DNA of 64,000 nt from the NCBI GenBank assembly GCA_947044405.1, contig CAMRHE010000077.1:6291501-6355500 (forward strand), in the 5' to 3' direction. How positions within the stretch are numbered: the first letter of the stretch is position 1; every line of letters starts with the position of its first letter. Both the position numbers and the translations under genes were made by a program. The notes beneath the pieces were generated by a model. It did not search any database. It had not been told where the DNA came from and saw only the letters and a list, made by a program, of their open reading frames with translations. Source of the stretch: Leptodactylus fallax (lineage: Eukaryota > Chordata > Amphibia > Anura > Leptodactylidae). Shown in pieces: positions 1-11,234 of the stretch.

Positions 1-1289
1 CTCTGGAGACTGAAACTTTTTTTCCAGATAGAGAGAGTGCCCTCTTGTCTTTGGAAGGGATTTTACATGGATATTTGGATGCTCTGACCATATGGCAGTG
101 GCCACGTACCACTGTATTTAGCTGTACACCATTTACCTAGGGGGGATGACAAGCTCCCATGGTGCCCAAGGCAAAGTCTTCAGAATGTATGCCACCAGCC
201 TAAGTCCTTGAGGTTCAACACATTATTTATTGGTTAGACAACTCTATGTCCTTTGCTTTGTCACCAATCCCTTGCCTTATTATTTATCGTACATGTTACC
301 CACTTCGCTTTATATTATTTCCCCTCATCTCAAAACTAACTTACAAAAGGTATAGCTCAAGATTAATCTGCTATTATATGAAAACACATCTATAAGGGTA
401 CTATGAGTGGAGAGCCTGGAGAGTAAGAAGAGACATCATCTCTTCTAATAGGCAATGCAGACCTGCATGATACATCCCTCCACCTCCTCAAAAGCAGAAA
501 AGTGGCTAGCTTGAAGAATGATGAGTCAACTGCTCTGTGATAAATTGATAGAATTGGCCTGAAGGGACAAAAGCTCCAAAAAGTCAGGAGTATCTTGGCA
601 TAAACCATCACCACAAGCGCTGCCATCTTGATTCTTCTGTGGCGCCTTCACTTCTGCTAACATTGCATGTCCACATTACAGATCAGATTACTATTCCTGA
701 CATGACTATAATTATGCTTAATCTAACAGAATATACATTTTTATTACATTATCATAAATGAAACAAATTGAACAGATTTCTCTTAATGTTAATCTGCAGG
801 CTTTATCTTCCCATGTTAATGCATTCACTGAACAATCTAACACTCTACATCTCAATTACTTTCCCACATTGATTGTTTCTCTCACGCTGTTCTCTACCAC
901 CATGTCATGGTCAGTAGAAGTCTGCACAATATTCTTCGGCTTTTCATTTAACAATCACAGTTTACTTAACTTCCCCCTAGCCACACAGAGCGATGGCAGA
1001 AGTAATGACATTTAAATTATATACTGGGGGAGCCAACAGATGTATACTGACTTTAACAGATGTTCTGGACTTTACCCATGACAGTGCTACTTGGCACTTG
1101 TAAACCAACCTTTTAAAAATGTAAGATCCGTACAATCCTGCCAATATAAATTATAGTCTCCACTAAGAATTACGATCATCTAAATTCTAGTCAATTTATT
1201 TGGAGATTATGTTCCAAAATGTGTCAATTTAGAGTATAGTTAAGAAATGTATATTTATGTTGCAGAGTACAGTATGTATTTTTAGAGTG
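1..1289. other. CPS1 intron, 5' part in window
   Basis: AT-rich sequence with no CPS1-like exon in any frame and no recognised element. Taken as intron because the next recognisable exon (3213) starts mid-protein. Confidence 0.6.
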
Positions 1290-1500
1290 TTGCTGATGTA
1301 GCACCAACATATTCTGCAATAGGGCTCACAATCTAATATCCTTTCTCAGACACACTGGGGCAAATTCATAGCAAGTACATTAACCTGTCAGTATATTTAT
1401 AGGAAGTCAATTAACCTATCTGTACTGTATATTTTATTGGAAGAATCTGTCCTACCAAGAGGAAATACACAGAAAAAAATATTTCCATCTTTTTAATGGA
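1290..1500 (-). repeat. Antisense SINE/LINE tail relic
   Basis: Read on the minus strand, the sequence around 1300-1345 contains TTAGATTGTGAGCCCTAT followed by a GGTGCTAC-type end. This resembles the 3' tail of the SINE at 62404-62640 (TAGATTGTGAGCCCTATATG and GGCGCTATA). Continuing to 1500, motifs like ACACTGGGGCAAATTCA and TTAACCTGTCAGTAT resemble the degenerate middle of the same tRNA-SINE/L2-type family. An old copy inside a CPS1 intron. Confidence 0.55.
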
Positions 1501-1877
1501 CTGTACATCCTCATTCACAATTATGCTGACCCCAGAGCTTTAGTCCCCAATCCTGCTAGTTCATTGTATGTACTTGTGTTGGTGATTGATCATTCCAGGT
1601 ATTTACAGATGACAACTACACGGTAATCTGGTATAGGAAACTATCCCAAAAGAACAGCTGAGTGCATTGCAGTATACTTTTTTGCCAAGCTGTAAACTAA
1701 ATCTTTACTAGTTTGAGTGTCATCTAGTTCTGGGAGGTACTAGAGACTATAATTCAACACAAGATAAGTAGATGACAGCCATAATTTTAGGGACAAGAAT
1801 CTCTCACATTGAGGAGAGCACCAGTGATGGTGTGTAGAGATTTAATTGCCTTTTGCCCTCTACTTAGCATCTACATA

Positions 1878-2030
1878 TCACAAGGCATTATGGGAAAGGA
1901 GCTGGGGAGCTCATGCGCCCTCTGTTGGATGTAACAGATCCTCAATTTGAGTCAAAAGCAAATTGAGGATCTGTTACATCCAACAGAGGGCGCATGAGCT
2001 CCCCAGCTCCTTTCCCATAATGCCTTGTGA
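1878..2030. repeat. Perfect 71-bp inverted repeat (hairpin), 11-nt loop
   Basis: The left arm 1878-1948 and right arm 1960-2030 are exact reverse complements over 71 bp, separated by an 11-nt loop (1949-1959). It lies in a CPS1 intron, so the primary transcript would contain a long perfect dsRNA hairpin. A 14-bp direct repeat AGCCATAATTTTAG (1777-1790 and 2030-2043) brackets the hairpin and its ~90-bp left flank. Either a young foldback element or an inverted duplication from template switching. Confidence 0.9.
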
Positions 2031-2043
2031 GCCATAATTTTAG

Positions 2044-3212
2044 TCATACAAGCCAACATTCCCAATTCTGCTGGGAAAATCCTTGGAACCAAGCTATGAA
2101 AGGGGTAAAACCCATACAAAAGTTGATTTTTGGGGGGCATTCCCAGGTGTTCCTGGGTTAGTGCTTAAATAGGGCCCAAATTTAGCCTTATGTTTATTAA
2201 ATTGTTGATATTTATTGTGATATATTGTGAGGCTGTAAGGTGATACGAGGAGTGCCATAGAGTCTCTGGTTCCATGTGTACAAAGCTGTTCTCTAGAAGC
2301 ACTTTATAAGAGTAAATAGCTCAGCTCTATACATGTGGCATCCAATGGAGCATAACCATAATATTTTTACCTCTGCATATTTTTTTATTAAATCAGAGGA
2401 ATACAGAAATATAATAAGGTCCCATGTACCTCTATGAAAGCACTATTACAGCTGTGTACAAAGTGGAGCTAGAGTTCCCATATTAACCAGCATAGAAATT
2501 ACAGAGGTTTTCTGGGATTATTAAATCGATGACTCATCTTGTGCCCTACTGGAACAAAAAAAATATTAAAAAAATAAATATAATTCAATGCTTAAAATAT
2601 AATTTAAAATGTATTATTATTTTATTTATTTAAATACACATTTAATATCTGCATGACAACCCATAACATTAAACTAATGCATTATTTATTCTGCTTGGTA
2701 AACACTAAAAAAAAAAAAAAACACCACCAGAAATTCAGTTTTTTGGCTACTTTCCCCATCCCAAAAAATGGAATATAAAGTGACTGAATGGTACCACTAA
2801 AAGGCACCACAAAAAGAAAGTACTCAGCACCATTGATGAAAGATACAAAAGTTATGGAAGATGGCGATACAAAAACATTATTTTATAAAAAAAAAAAATG
2901 TATTGTCAAATATTAGGAAAAAATAGTATATAAACTAAGTACCACTTGTCATTGTACTAATCTGCCGAATAAAGGTAACAATTTATGTTGTGCGGTGAAC
3001 ATTGCAAAATTTAAAATGAAAAAACAAATCATTAAATAAGGTATGGCTTTCACAATGCGACAGTGTAAAAACTAACCGTGTCCTTAAGGGGTGAAAATGT
3101 GTTATATAGGGCATAGGTAGAGCTATGTATTACAATTATATCAAAATTATCTCTCTCCAACAGTACTGGAACATGATACTTGAACATTTATCTCTTTTTT
3201 TGCAATTTGCAG
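2044..3212. other. CPS1 intron, AT-rich
   Basis: AT-rich intronic DNA with several A-runs (about 2706-2721, 2887-2898). No exon or intact element seen. The polypyrimidine tract at about 3189-3206 precedes the exon a acceptor. Confidence 0.6.
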
Positions 3213-3302
3213 GTGAAAATTGCTACCAAGAAAATTGCAGATGCTTTTGCCATTTCTGGACCCTTCAATGTGCAGTTCCTTGTCAGAGGAAATGATGTTC
3301 TG
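3213..3302 (+). CDS. CPS1: CPS1 exon a (human ~1223-1252)
   Basis: Ninety nucleotides, 30 whole codons. The acceptor is TTTGCAG at 3206-3212 and the donor GTAAGT at 3303. It encodes the segment containing [16 protein letters not shown] and RGNDVL, part of the second ATP-grasp fold. Both junctions fall between codons (phase 0). The preceding exon was not found in the 3.2 kb upstream, so positions 1-3212 appear to be intron. Confidence 0.97.
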
Positions 3303-6300
3303 GTAAGTACATGAAATCATATATAGTGAGACAATGGAGGTGGATTTAAAGCAATATACATTACAAAGTGTTTGTACTTTCAACCACCCAAATTTAAAGG
3401 CTAAAGTACACCTTTGTGGATTTCTCTAAGAATGGTACTGAGCGGCCTGCAACTTATGAGGCATCCTGCAGGCTGCAGGGTGAAAACGGTTGAACATTTT
3501 TAATCAAAAGATAATAGACAAATGTTTCATAGCCCAAAATATGTATGCTGAAATAAACAATGTCAAAATGGTGTCCAAGGTGTTAATCGTTAAATTCCTC
3601 TCACTGGACATGAACAGGAAACAAAAACAAATAGGTTAAAATGTTGGCATTTCTGCCATGACAAAATTAAAGTAAGACCTCATGTACATGAATGTGAAAA
3701 TCATGTAATGCCTGTCACACGTCCATTTTAGGAACAATGGGAATCACTGGGGACATACACTTGTCTTCTATTTTAACGAACCATTTTATTGGACCATTAA
3801 GAAACAGAACATGTTCTATTTTTGTCAGTTTTCACGGATGGATGGACCAATACAAGTCAATGGGTCAGTTTTTAACGTCTGTCAAATTGGATTTGCATCA
3901 GCTTGACACTATTAAAAATGAATGAGTGGCGTGAGTAAAAAAAAAAGTAGACTAATGAAGGTCAGAGTTTTCTTAACTGTTGATGACAAACTAATGCAAA
4001 ACAGACATTAAAAATGAACAAACTGACAGAAAACTGATAAAAAACATAAGTAACACACTGATGGAAAATGGATGTTAAAAACTGACAGTTTCATCCACTT
4101 TTATGCCCAAATTTCAAAAATGTGGCAAAAAATGCTACGTTTTACCTGCAAACATTCTGGCTACTCCCATCCACACACTGCAGAACAAAAATCTGTAGCA
4201 TAAAAGCTGCATTTTCAAAAATTCCTGCGTTTTTTAAAAATCGCAGCATGTCCATTATACCTCCATATAGATATAATAGGGGCAGAAAGTCTGCAGAGGA
4301 AAACACTGAGAAATCGCAAAGAAAAATGATGCAGAAAAAAGTGATGCATTTCCGCTACGTTTTTTTTCCGCATCATTTTTATTTACTGCAGCTCGCTACT
4401 TGGGGCTATAGCCTAAGGCCCCACGTTGTGGATGTTTTGCGCCCAGAACTCAGTTTGCTGCTGATAAAGGAACAAATCATTCTGTAAAAATTCCTATATA
4501 TATTGTCATCCGTCTAATGCACTGTTATCACTGTTTTTTTTTCTGCCCATGAGTTTTGCTGTCCAAAACATTAAAACACAGACAGAAACATGGCTGACTC
4601 CATTATAAGTTAATGAGATTGTCAAGATTAGTTTCGATGTATTTTATAACTGATCCATCATATCAGTCATGGCTCAGTTGTGAACGGAAATAAAGATTGT
4701 AGTGTGAACAGAGCAGAGGTAAAGCAATGGGTCATTCAGCAAGACAACTAATGCAAAACGCAAGGCACCATCTGAATGACTGGAGAGAAAAAAATAACAT
4801 TTTTGCTTGCTCTATCCAAAATCCTTAATTTAAAGAAAGTTGTGACAGGCCCAGAAATAGATAGGTCATGCATGTAAACATAGATTTTAAAAATATTTAG
4901 TTTGAGACTTAAAGACTATTGACTTTACATTCATTTTTATTTCAATGCATGAATTTTGGTCGTAGAAAAACATTTTTGTAATTGTAGTTTGACTAAAAGT
5001 TTTCCACCAGTTGGATACTGCAGTACATACTGTATATGTTACAATACATAGCAAGCTGAAGAATTCTATACACACAAGTTCTCCGGCGGTTCGATCACCA
5101 ACACCTGTTGTGTTCTCATCCAGACTGAATTATGACCAAATCTAAGGTGGTCAGCTTTGACTGATCATAATTCAGCTTGGACCATAGATCTGGTGAACAC
5201 AAGAGTGATTGAAAATCAATAGGTCATCTGACGGCATTCTGCAGCTTCCTATGTAATGTAATACAAGCAAGCTGCAAAAGCCACACAGTGCAAAATTTTA
5301 TATAAAAAAACAATTACACAAATAATTATATTAGAATAAAATACTGTATATGAATCTCACCAAAAATGTATTTCAAATGTGCCAATAGCCTTGACTGAAA
5401 CATCTGGCTGCTACATATAACATGAAAAATGCCACTGAAAATACAACAAAATAACACTGGACCTTCCACATTAAAAACAGTTTGTATAGTTTGGGATTTT
5501 TGTGTGGCACAAATTTTGTAGTTAATTGGACAATTCCATTTTCACATAGGCAAGCTTGGCATTGGCTAAATTTGTTCACTTTATTTTTGGTAATAATTTT
5601 TCATCTATTCTTTAAGTTAACTCATATTCCTTTTTGTCTAATATTTTTTCAAAGATCAGAAAGTGGTTGACAAATAGTGTTAGAAATTAGGTTTTTCTGT
5701 AAGGGGGCAAATACTTTTCTGCAGTACTGTATATTCATAGACAAAGATTTTATTATAGGAGGAATTTTTACTGCAGCTGTGGAAGGAAAATAGCTGCCAA
5801 TTAAATTTTGGCTGGTGAGAAAACTTTATTTCACAGCTACCTTCTGGGAAGATTCAATAAATGCATAGACTGATAGTTCCTGGACCAATCTTCACAGTTA
5901 GTCAGACATCATTTATTAAGAATGATTACAATACTCATTTTTCAATTGCCATATTCATTTAATAAGGCTAGGTCGCCAAGTAATATTCAGGTTCTAAAAC
6001 ATCCACTAGTGAGTTCTGGAAGCCTTTTGAGATAATTGCAATTTACAAAGCAATCTAGTTCCATGTTGCTTCCTCCTCCTGTGTCTGCAGACAGCTGTAT
6101 GTGGGCTGCCTGCATAATACCAGCTTCTCTGCTCTCCGTCACTACACTATTGATCTGTCAATCACCATTCTGCGAGGAACTTGACAAGGCATTGATAAGA
6201 AAAGAGCCCCTATCAGACTGTATAATACAGTAATACCAGGGTGCTGTCACAAAGGGAACGTGTCACCTGTCACTATGTGCGTTGGTGTTAGATACAGATC

Positions 6301-9300
6301 AGAATCCTATAGGTGCTTGTTTGTTTTCTGCAATAGGTTTTGTTTAAAGTGACAGTGTATTTAAAACATGTGTACATATGTACAGTCACACACATACATA
6401 CACGTTACACTTTACTAAAAGCAGACACCATATTTACAGGCTAATTCTCACTCCTGGAAGCACTGTGATCAGCCACTATTGAATGTTGCTCTTAACTGCT
6501 CATTTTCCCTGTTGTAGTGCTGCAGAGAAAATGAACCCTCAGCAGCATATCTGCAGTAATCCACCTAAACGTCTTTTAGGATATGCATTGTGTGAATTCA
6601 CCTGTTTAATTAACAATTAAACTATGAATGCGATAGCTTAACATGCTATTCATTATTATATGGGGAAGAGACCTGAATAACTGCAGCACTTTACTTTCTC
6701 CCAGCTGCTGTCAACTTCATTGGTAAATATAAACAAGATAAATTAAATATCTTGCTTAAATATGGAATTAAAGGGTGTTTTGTTTCTATAGTGGAGTCTT
6801 GATAAATAATACGATCCTGTTATTACAGCAGCATCAACACTTATTCAAGAGGGTAGTCTTTGTGCTATATGAAATAGGTGGGACCAAAGGAGTCAGAGGG
6901 GATGAATGAGGTATGTCTAGTGTAGCGTTAGCTAGATGGCTTGTACAAACAGTTACAGTATTGCATCTTCACTATACCTGTAACATGGCAGGTAATGATA
7001 ACAACATCCAGATAGTGAATTAGTATGAAATAGAGGTCTGCAATGAAATAACTGAGCTTTAAAGGAAAGCCTTCACTAGTGTGGTATGGTGATACTGTAC
7101 ATGAAGATCTAAGAGAGCTGTAAAGTAGACCTTAAATAGCAATGATTCAAACCAAAGATGTAATGGTACAGTATCATTCCTCTAGAGATAGCTGATAATC
7201 TGGGATGTTCCCCTCCTACTCTATAAATCAAAGTGACATTACACAATGGATTGTTTAAAATCTGTAATTCACATAACCCTTTAATCTGCAATATAGTCAT
7301 ACAGTATTATTTATTATCATGTTATTGTCTTTCTTCATATTACTCCATTGAATGTTTAGATGGCTGAATGAAAACAGCAAAATACAACATTTAGCTATTT
7401 CTGCCTCATTGATATTGAAGTGGCAGTGCGCAAGTGTGACCACTGCTCCATTCAAACTCATTGTATGACCACAGTGAGGAGGAATAGAGGAAGTTTGCGT
7501 ACTTACTGTGGGGCATGGGCACATGACTGGTAAAGTCAATCACTGGCTGTTTTCATCAATGAATATTGCAACTTAAAATAAGAAACTGTAATATATCTTA
7601 TTAAAGAAATATGTTTATTCTCCACTTATCAAAATGAGTTACTTCTGTCATAGAAGTCTATGGATAAAGAATGGGGAGGAAACTCTTTTGACACTACTGT
7701 ATCTTGCAAAACATTGCTCTACCATTGTACAAAATTAGACAATAAAACAATTAGCAAAGCCAGCAGAAGTCTCCTCCTCCTCCCCCTCACCTCTCCATAG
7801 ACTTCTGTGTGTGAGGCTGGGTATGGGTGCTATTAGTGATAAGAGTTGGAGTGAAGGGAAGGAAGAGGAAAACATCCTATTAAGTGGAAGTAGAAACTTA
7901 TTTCTTTAATATTATTTATTACAATTTTTTTTATATATTTACCCTTACTGTTTATTTATGAAAAGTTGCTTTATAATTGGTGGTACATGTTAATTATATA
8001 CCACATTGACAGACAACCATGAATAGTCAATAAACTGCTCTGATCAGGAACATACAACATAAAATAAAACCTGTGTTTCCAAAAAGTCACAAAACATTAT
8101 AAAGAGGGTTCAATTTCAACACTGTTAGTGTGTTCCATTATTGGCCTGAAATGGATAGAAAATGACTACTTCAGAAATAGATAGAGGATGCATTTTATTT
8201 TTGGAAATACATTTACTACACACAGAGGTTTATGCACTGAAATTACAGGCTCAAATGGCTGTGGCTGTGGTAGGTTCTATGAAGCACAAGTATCATTTTG
8301 TATAAGATTGGTTGGATATTGTTGATGACAGCTATGAAGGTTGTTGTCTATTGATCTCAAGTCATCACTTTTTTGCAGAACAGTTGATAGAATTATTATA
8401 CTCAGAACATGTTGACCCACCAGCAAGATGCTAAAAAAGGTCATATATCAGACAGCTTTCTAAGAAAACCCTTTGCTCATACAGTATTATTAGTAACTTG
8501 TTAAAATTCTGTAAAAGATAATTCTATGTGCCGTGAGTTAATTTGGAGGATTTCTTTGCCATTAGGTCATTGAATGCAACCTGAGAGCCTCCCGCTCCTT
8601 CCCATTTGTTTCCAAGACTTTGGGAGTTGACTTCATCGATGTGGCCACCAAAGTCATGATTGGAGAGAAGATTGATGAGAGCCCTCTCCCAACATTAGAG
8701 AGCCCCATCGTCCCTGCAGATTATGTTGGCATCAAGGTGAGCGTCTAAAAGGGAAAATGTAGAAGGCAATACTATTGTATGGTCATTGTAATAATCACTA
8801 TCTGTAAACAGGCACCAATGTTCTCCTGGCCACGTTTGAGGGGAGCTGATCCAGTTCTGCGCTGTGAGATGGCATCTACTGGGGAGGTAAATTTTTATAT
8901 AAAATGTAGCCACAATAAATCTTTGATGATTGTAATTGAATTATCTATTCCCCAAAAGAGGTACAAATCTTACATTAAAACATATTCACATAGTAAAGCA
9001 ATAGCATGAGACCTTGACATTGTATTTGAGTTTTCTTATCGTCTGATTTTCCTGCATTGGAGAAATTCAGAAACATGAAAGTTCAAAGCACAAACTGAAT
9101 GTGAACAAACAAGAAAACGGAATGAACAGCCAAGAACAGTAAAGCACTGCAGTTCCATCACATATAATCCTAGTAAACATATTTAACCTCAGATAAAGAT
9201 AGCAGTAAATATGAAAAGAAAGTGCAACCAAAGATGTATGATCCCAATATAGGATGTAGAGGAATCACTGGAGGATGTACTGTATAGTGGAAGAACCACA

Positions 9301-11183
9301 ACCAAAACTGTAATACAATGGACCCTTATATAGAAAAAGATTTTAATGAACTTCTTTCATTATGGTTCCAGTCCAAAGCAGCCATCTGTTTATGTGTCTC
9401 CTTCACAATGCTTCCTGTCTATGGTTCCACTTATAGGCACGGTGCGGATCCAAATCATCATTCTCATGAATGGATTCTATTTTCCACAGGATAGGATTGT
9501 TGGTGGCCCAACCACTGGGACCCCACCAATCATGAGAATAGGAGCCCCGTGTCCCCCATTTGAATGCAGCGGCAATCAAGAATGGCCATTGCCACTCCTT
9601 TCAATGATATGGGACTGACTGAGATACCTGAGTATGGCTATTAATTTCCTTTGACATCCTTTGACTGGAGTAGCAGTGTGCAGAATTGACTGTCGCATTG
9701 GGCATGCTTGACTGCTCCATTCAAGGTAACAGCTGGACCTTCAGCACCAGACACTTATCACATATCTTGTGAAAAAGTGATAAGTGTTGTACATAGGAAA
9801 ACCCCTTCAGTTCTCACATACACACAAGTAGGCTTTTCAAACCAAATAAGATGCAGATATTGGTGTGGACAGTGATTTAGATCCACAAAATTACCAGTGA
9901 CAAGGCTGAAACACAGAATAGGAAGTGTTGTCTTCAGAACGTAGGGTAGGGTAATTGTGTGAAGACACCTCAGATTGGAAATTACATTCTTGAAATTACA
10001 TTTATCTGCATAGATATATTGTATTAGGTACATTATCCTATTATTTTACTTTACTTTGCAAGGTGTCCACAACCTAATATAACCTGTATAGTGTATATCT
10101 GATAATACATTGCAATAATCAATTGGTTTACTTAACCCAGTTTCATTGTGCTCTATTCAGGTGGCTTGCTATGGGCAAAACATCTACTCTGCCTTCCTAA
10201 AGGCCATGATCTCGACTGGTTTCAAACTGCCCCAAAAGGGAATTCTCATTGGAATCCAGGTCAGTAACACATGACTTTATAGCATTGTTCTGTAACATAT
10301 TCATATACTAGCGCCCACATTTGGCAACTGTGGATTCCATCCATGTACCAGAGTTCAGAGCCACAAACTAAGAGTTGCTCGCTCTGCCCTTATATTACAT
10401 GGTCATCCTTTAATTTTGAATGACTGTCATGTAATACAAATAGTTCCCCTGTTGTAACTGCTGTATCCGAAATATATAACCATATCCCATACCCTGTAGC
10501 AAAAACAGTTGATGATCTGGGGTAAGAAGTGTCGTAGTATAGAGATTAGCTGATCACCATGCTGACTTCTGTTTGCAAAGGGGTTGTATTGTTGTGGCAA
10601 CTTCCTTAAGAAGGAAATAAAGTTTCAAGGCACACACCTGGCTTATTCCTTTAGCTGCTTTTGATTGTATTTATTTATTTTTGTCATATTCATGAATTTT
10701 GTTACATTAATAACACAATTATGTGCATGTTGTCCAGCAATGAAGCTTGAAAATTACTGTAAAATTGTGTTTTATAATATATAATAATTGACTCTAAATT
10801 TGCTGTATAAACAAATTCTCCATATGATTTATGTGCTACATATTCAAAGCATAAAAGGAAGAATAAAACCCTCACCTTTCTCTTATTTTATTTACTTACT
10901 GTAGCATTCATTCCGTCCCCACTTCCTTGGCACTGCCCAGCAACTCAAAGAGGAAGGATACAAGGTACAAAGAGATTTTTCTTTACTAGCTAAGAAAATG
11001 TATAGCTACTTAAAATACTATAACTTTATTGCCCATGGGGCAATGTTTGTACTGAAAGTTAGCGGCGCATATTCATGTATTTATAAAGTCAGGCTTGTGC
11101 TTTATATTGAAATATTCAAATGACAAGACAGGGAGAAATTGTACAGATATTATATAGATAAATGTAATACATGTAAAAGATAT

Positions 11184-11234
<51 letters not shown>

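Larger units (their letters stand above)
3303..8565. other. CPS1 intron a-b (5.3 kb)
   Basis: Large intron containing repeat relics listed separately (3690-4100, 4100-4440, 5560-5730, 7560-7935). The stretch 5830-6730 is not obviously repetitive, and near 6600-6625 holds an AT-rich palindromic TTTAATTAACAATTAAA motif. No coding evidence. Confidence 0.6.

Noticed and set aside
4122..4487. 121-codon plus-strand open frame
   Set aside because: Lies in an interspersed repeat whose other copies do not keep the frame.
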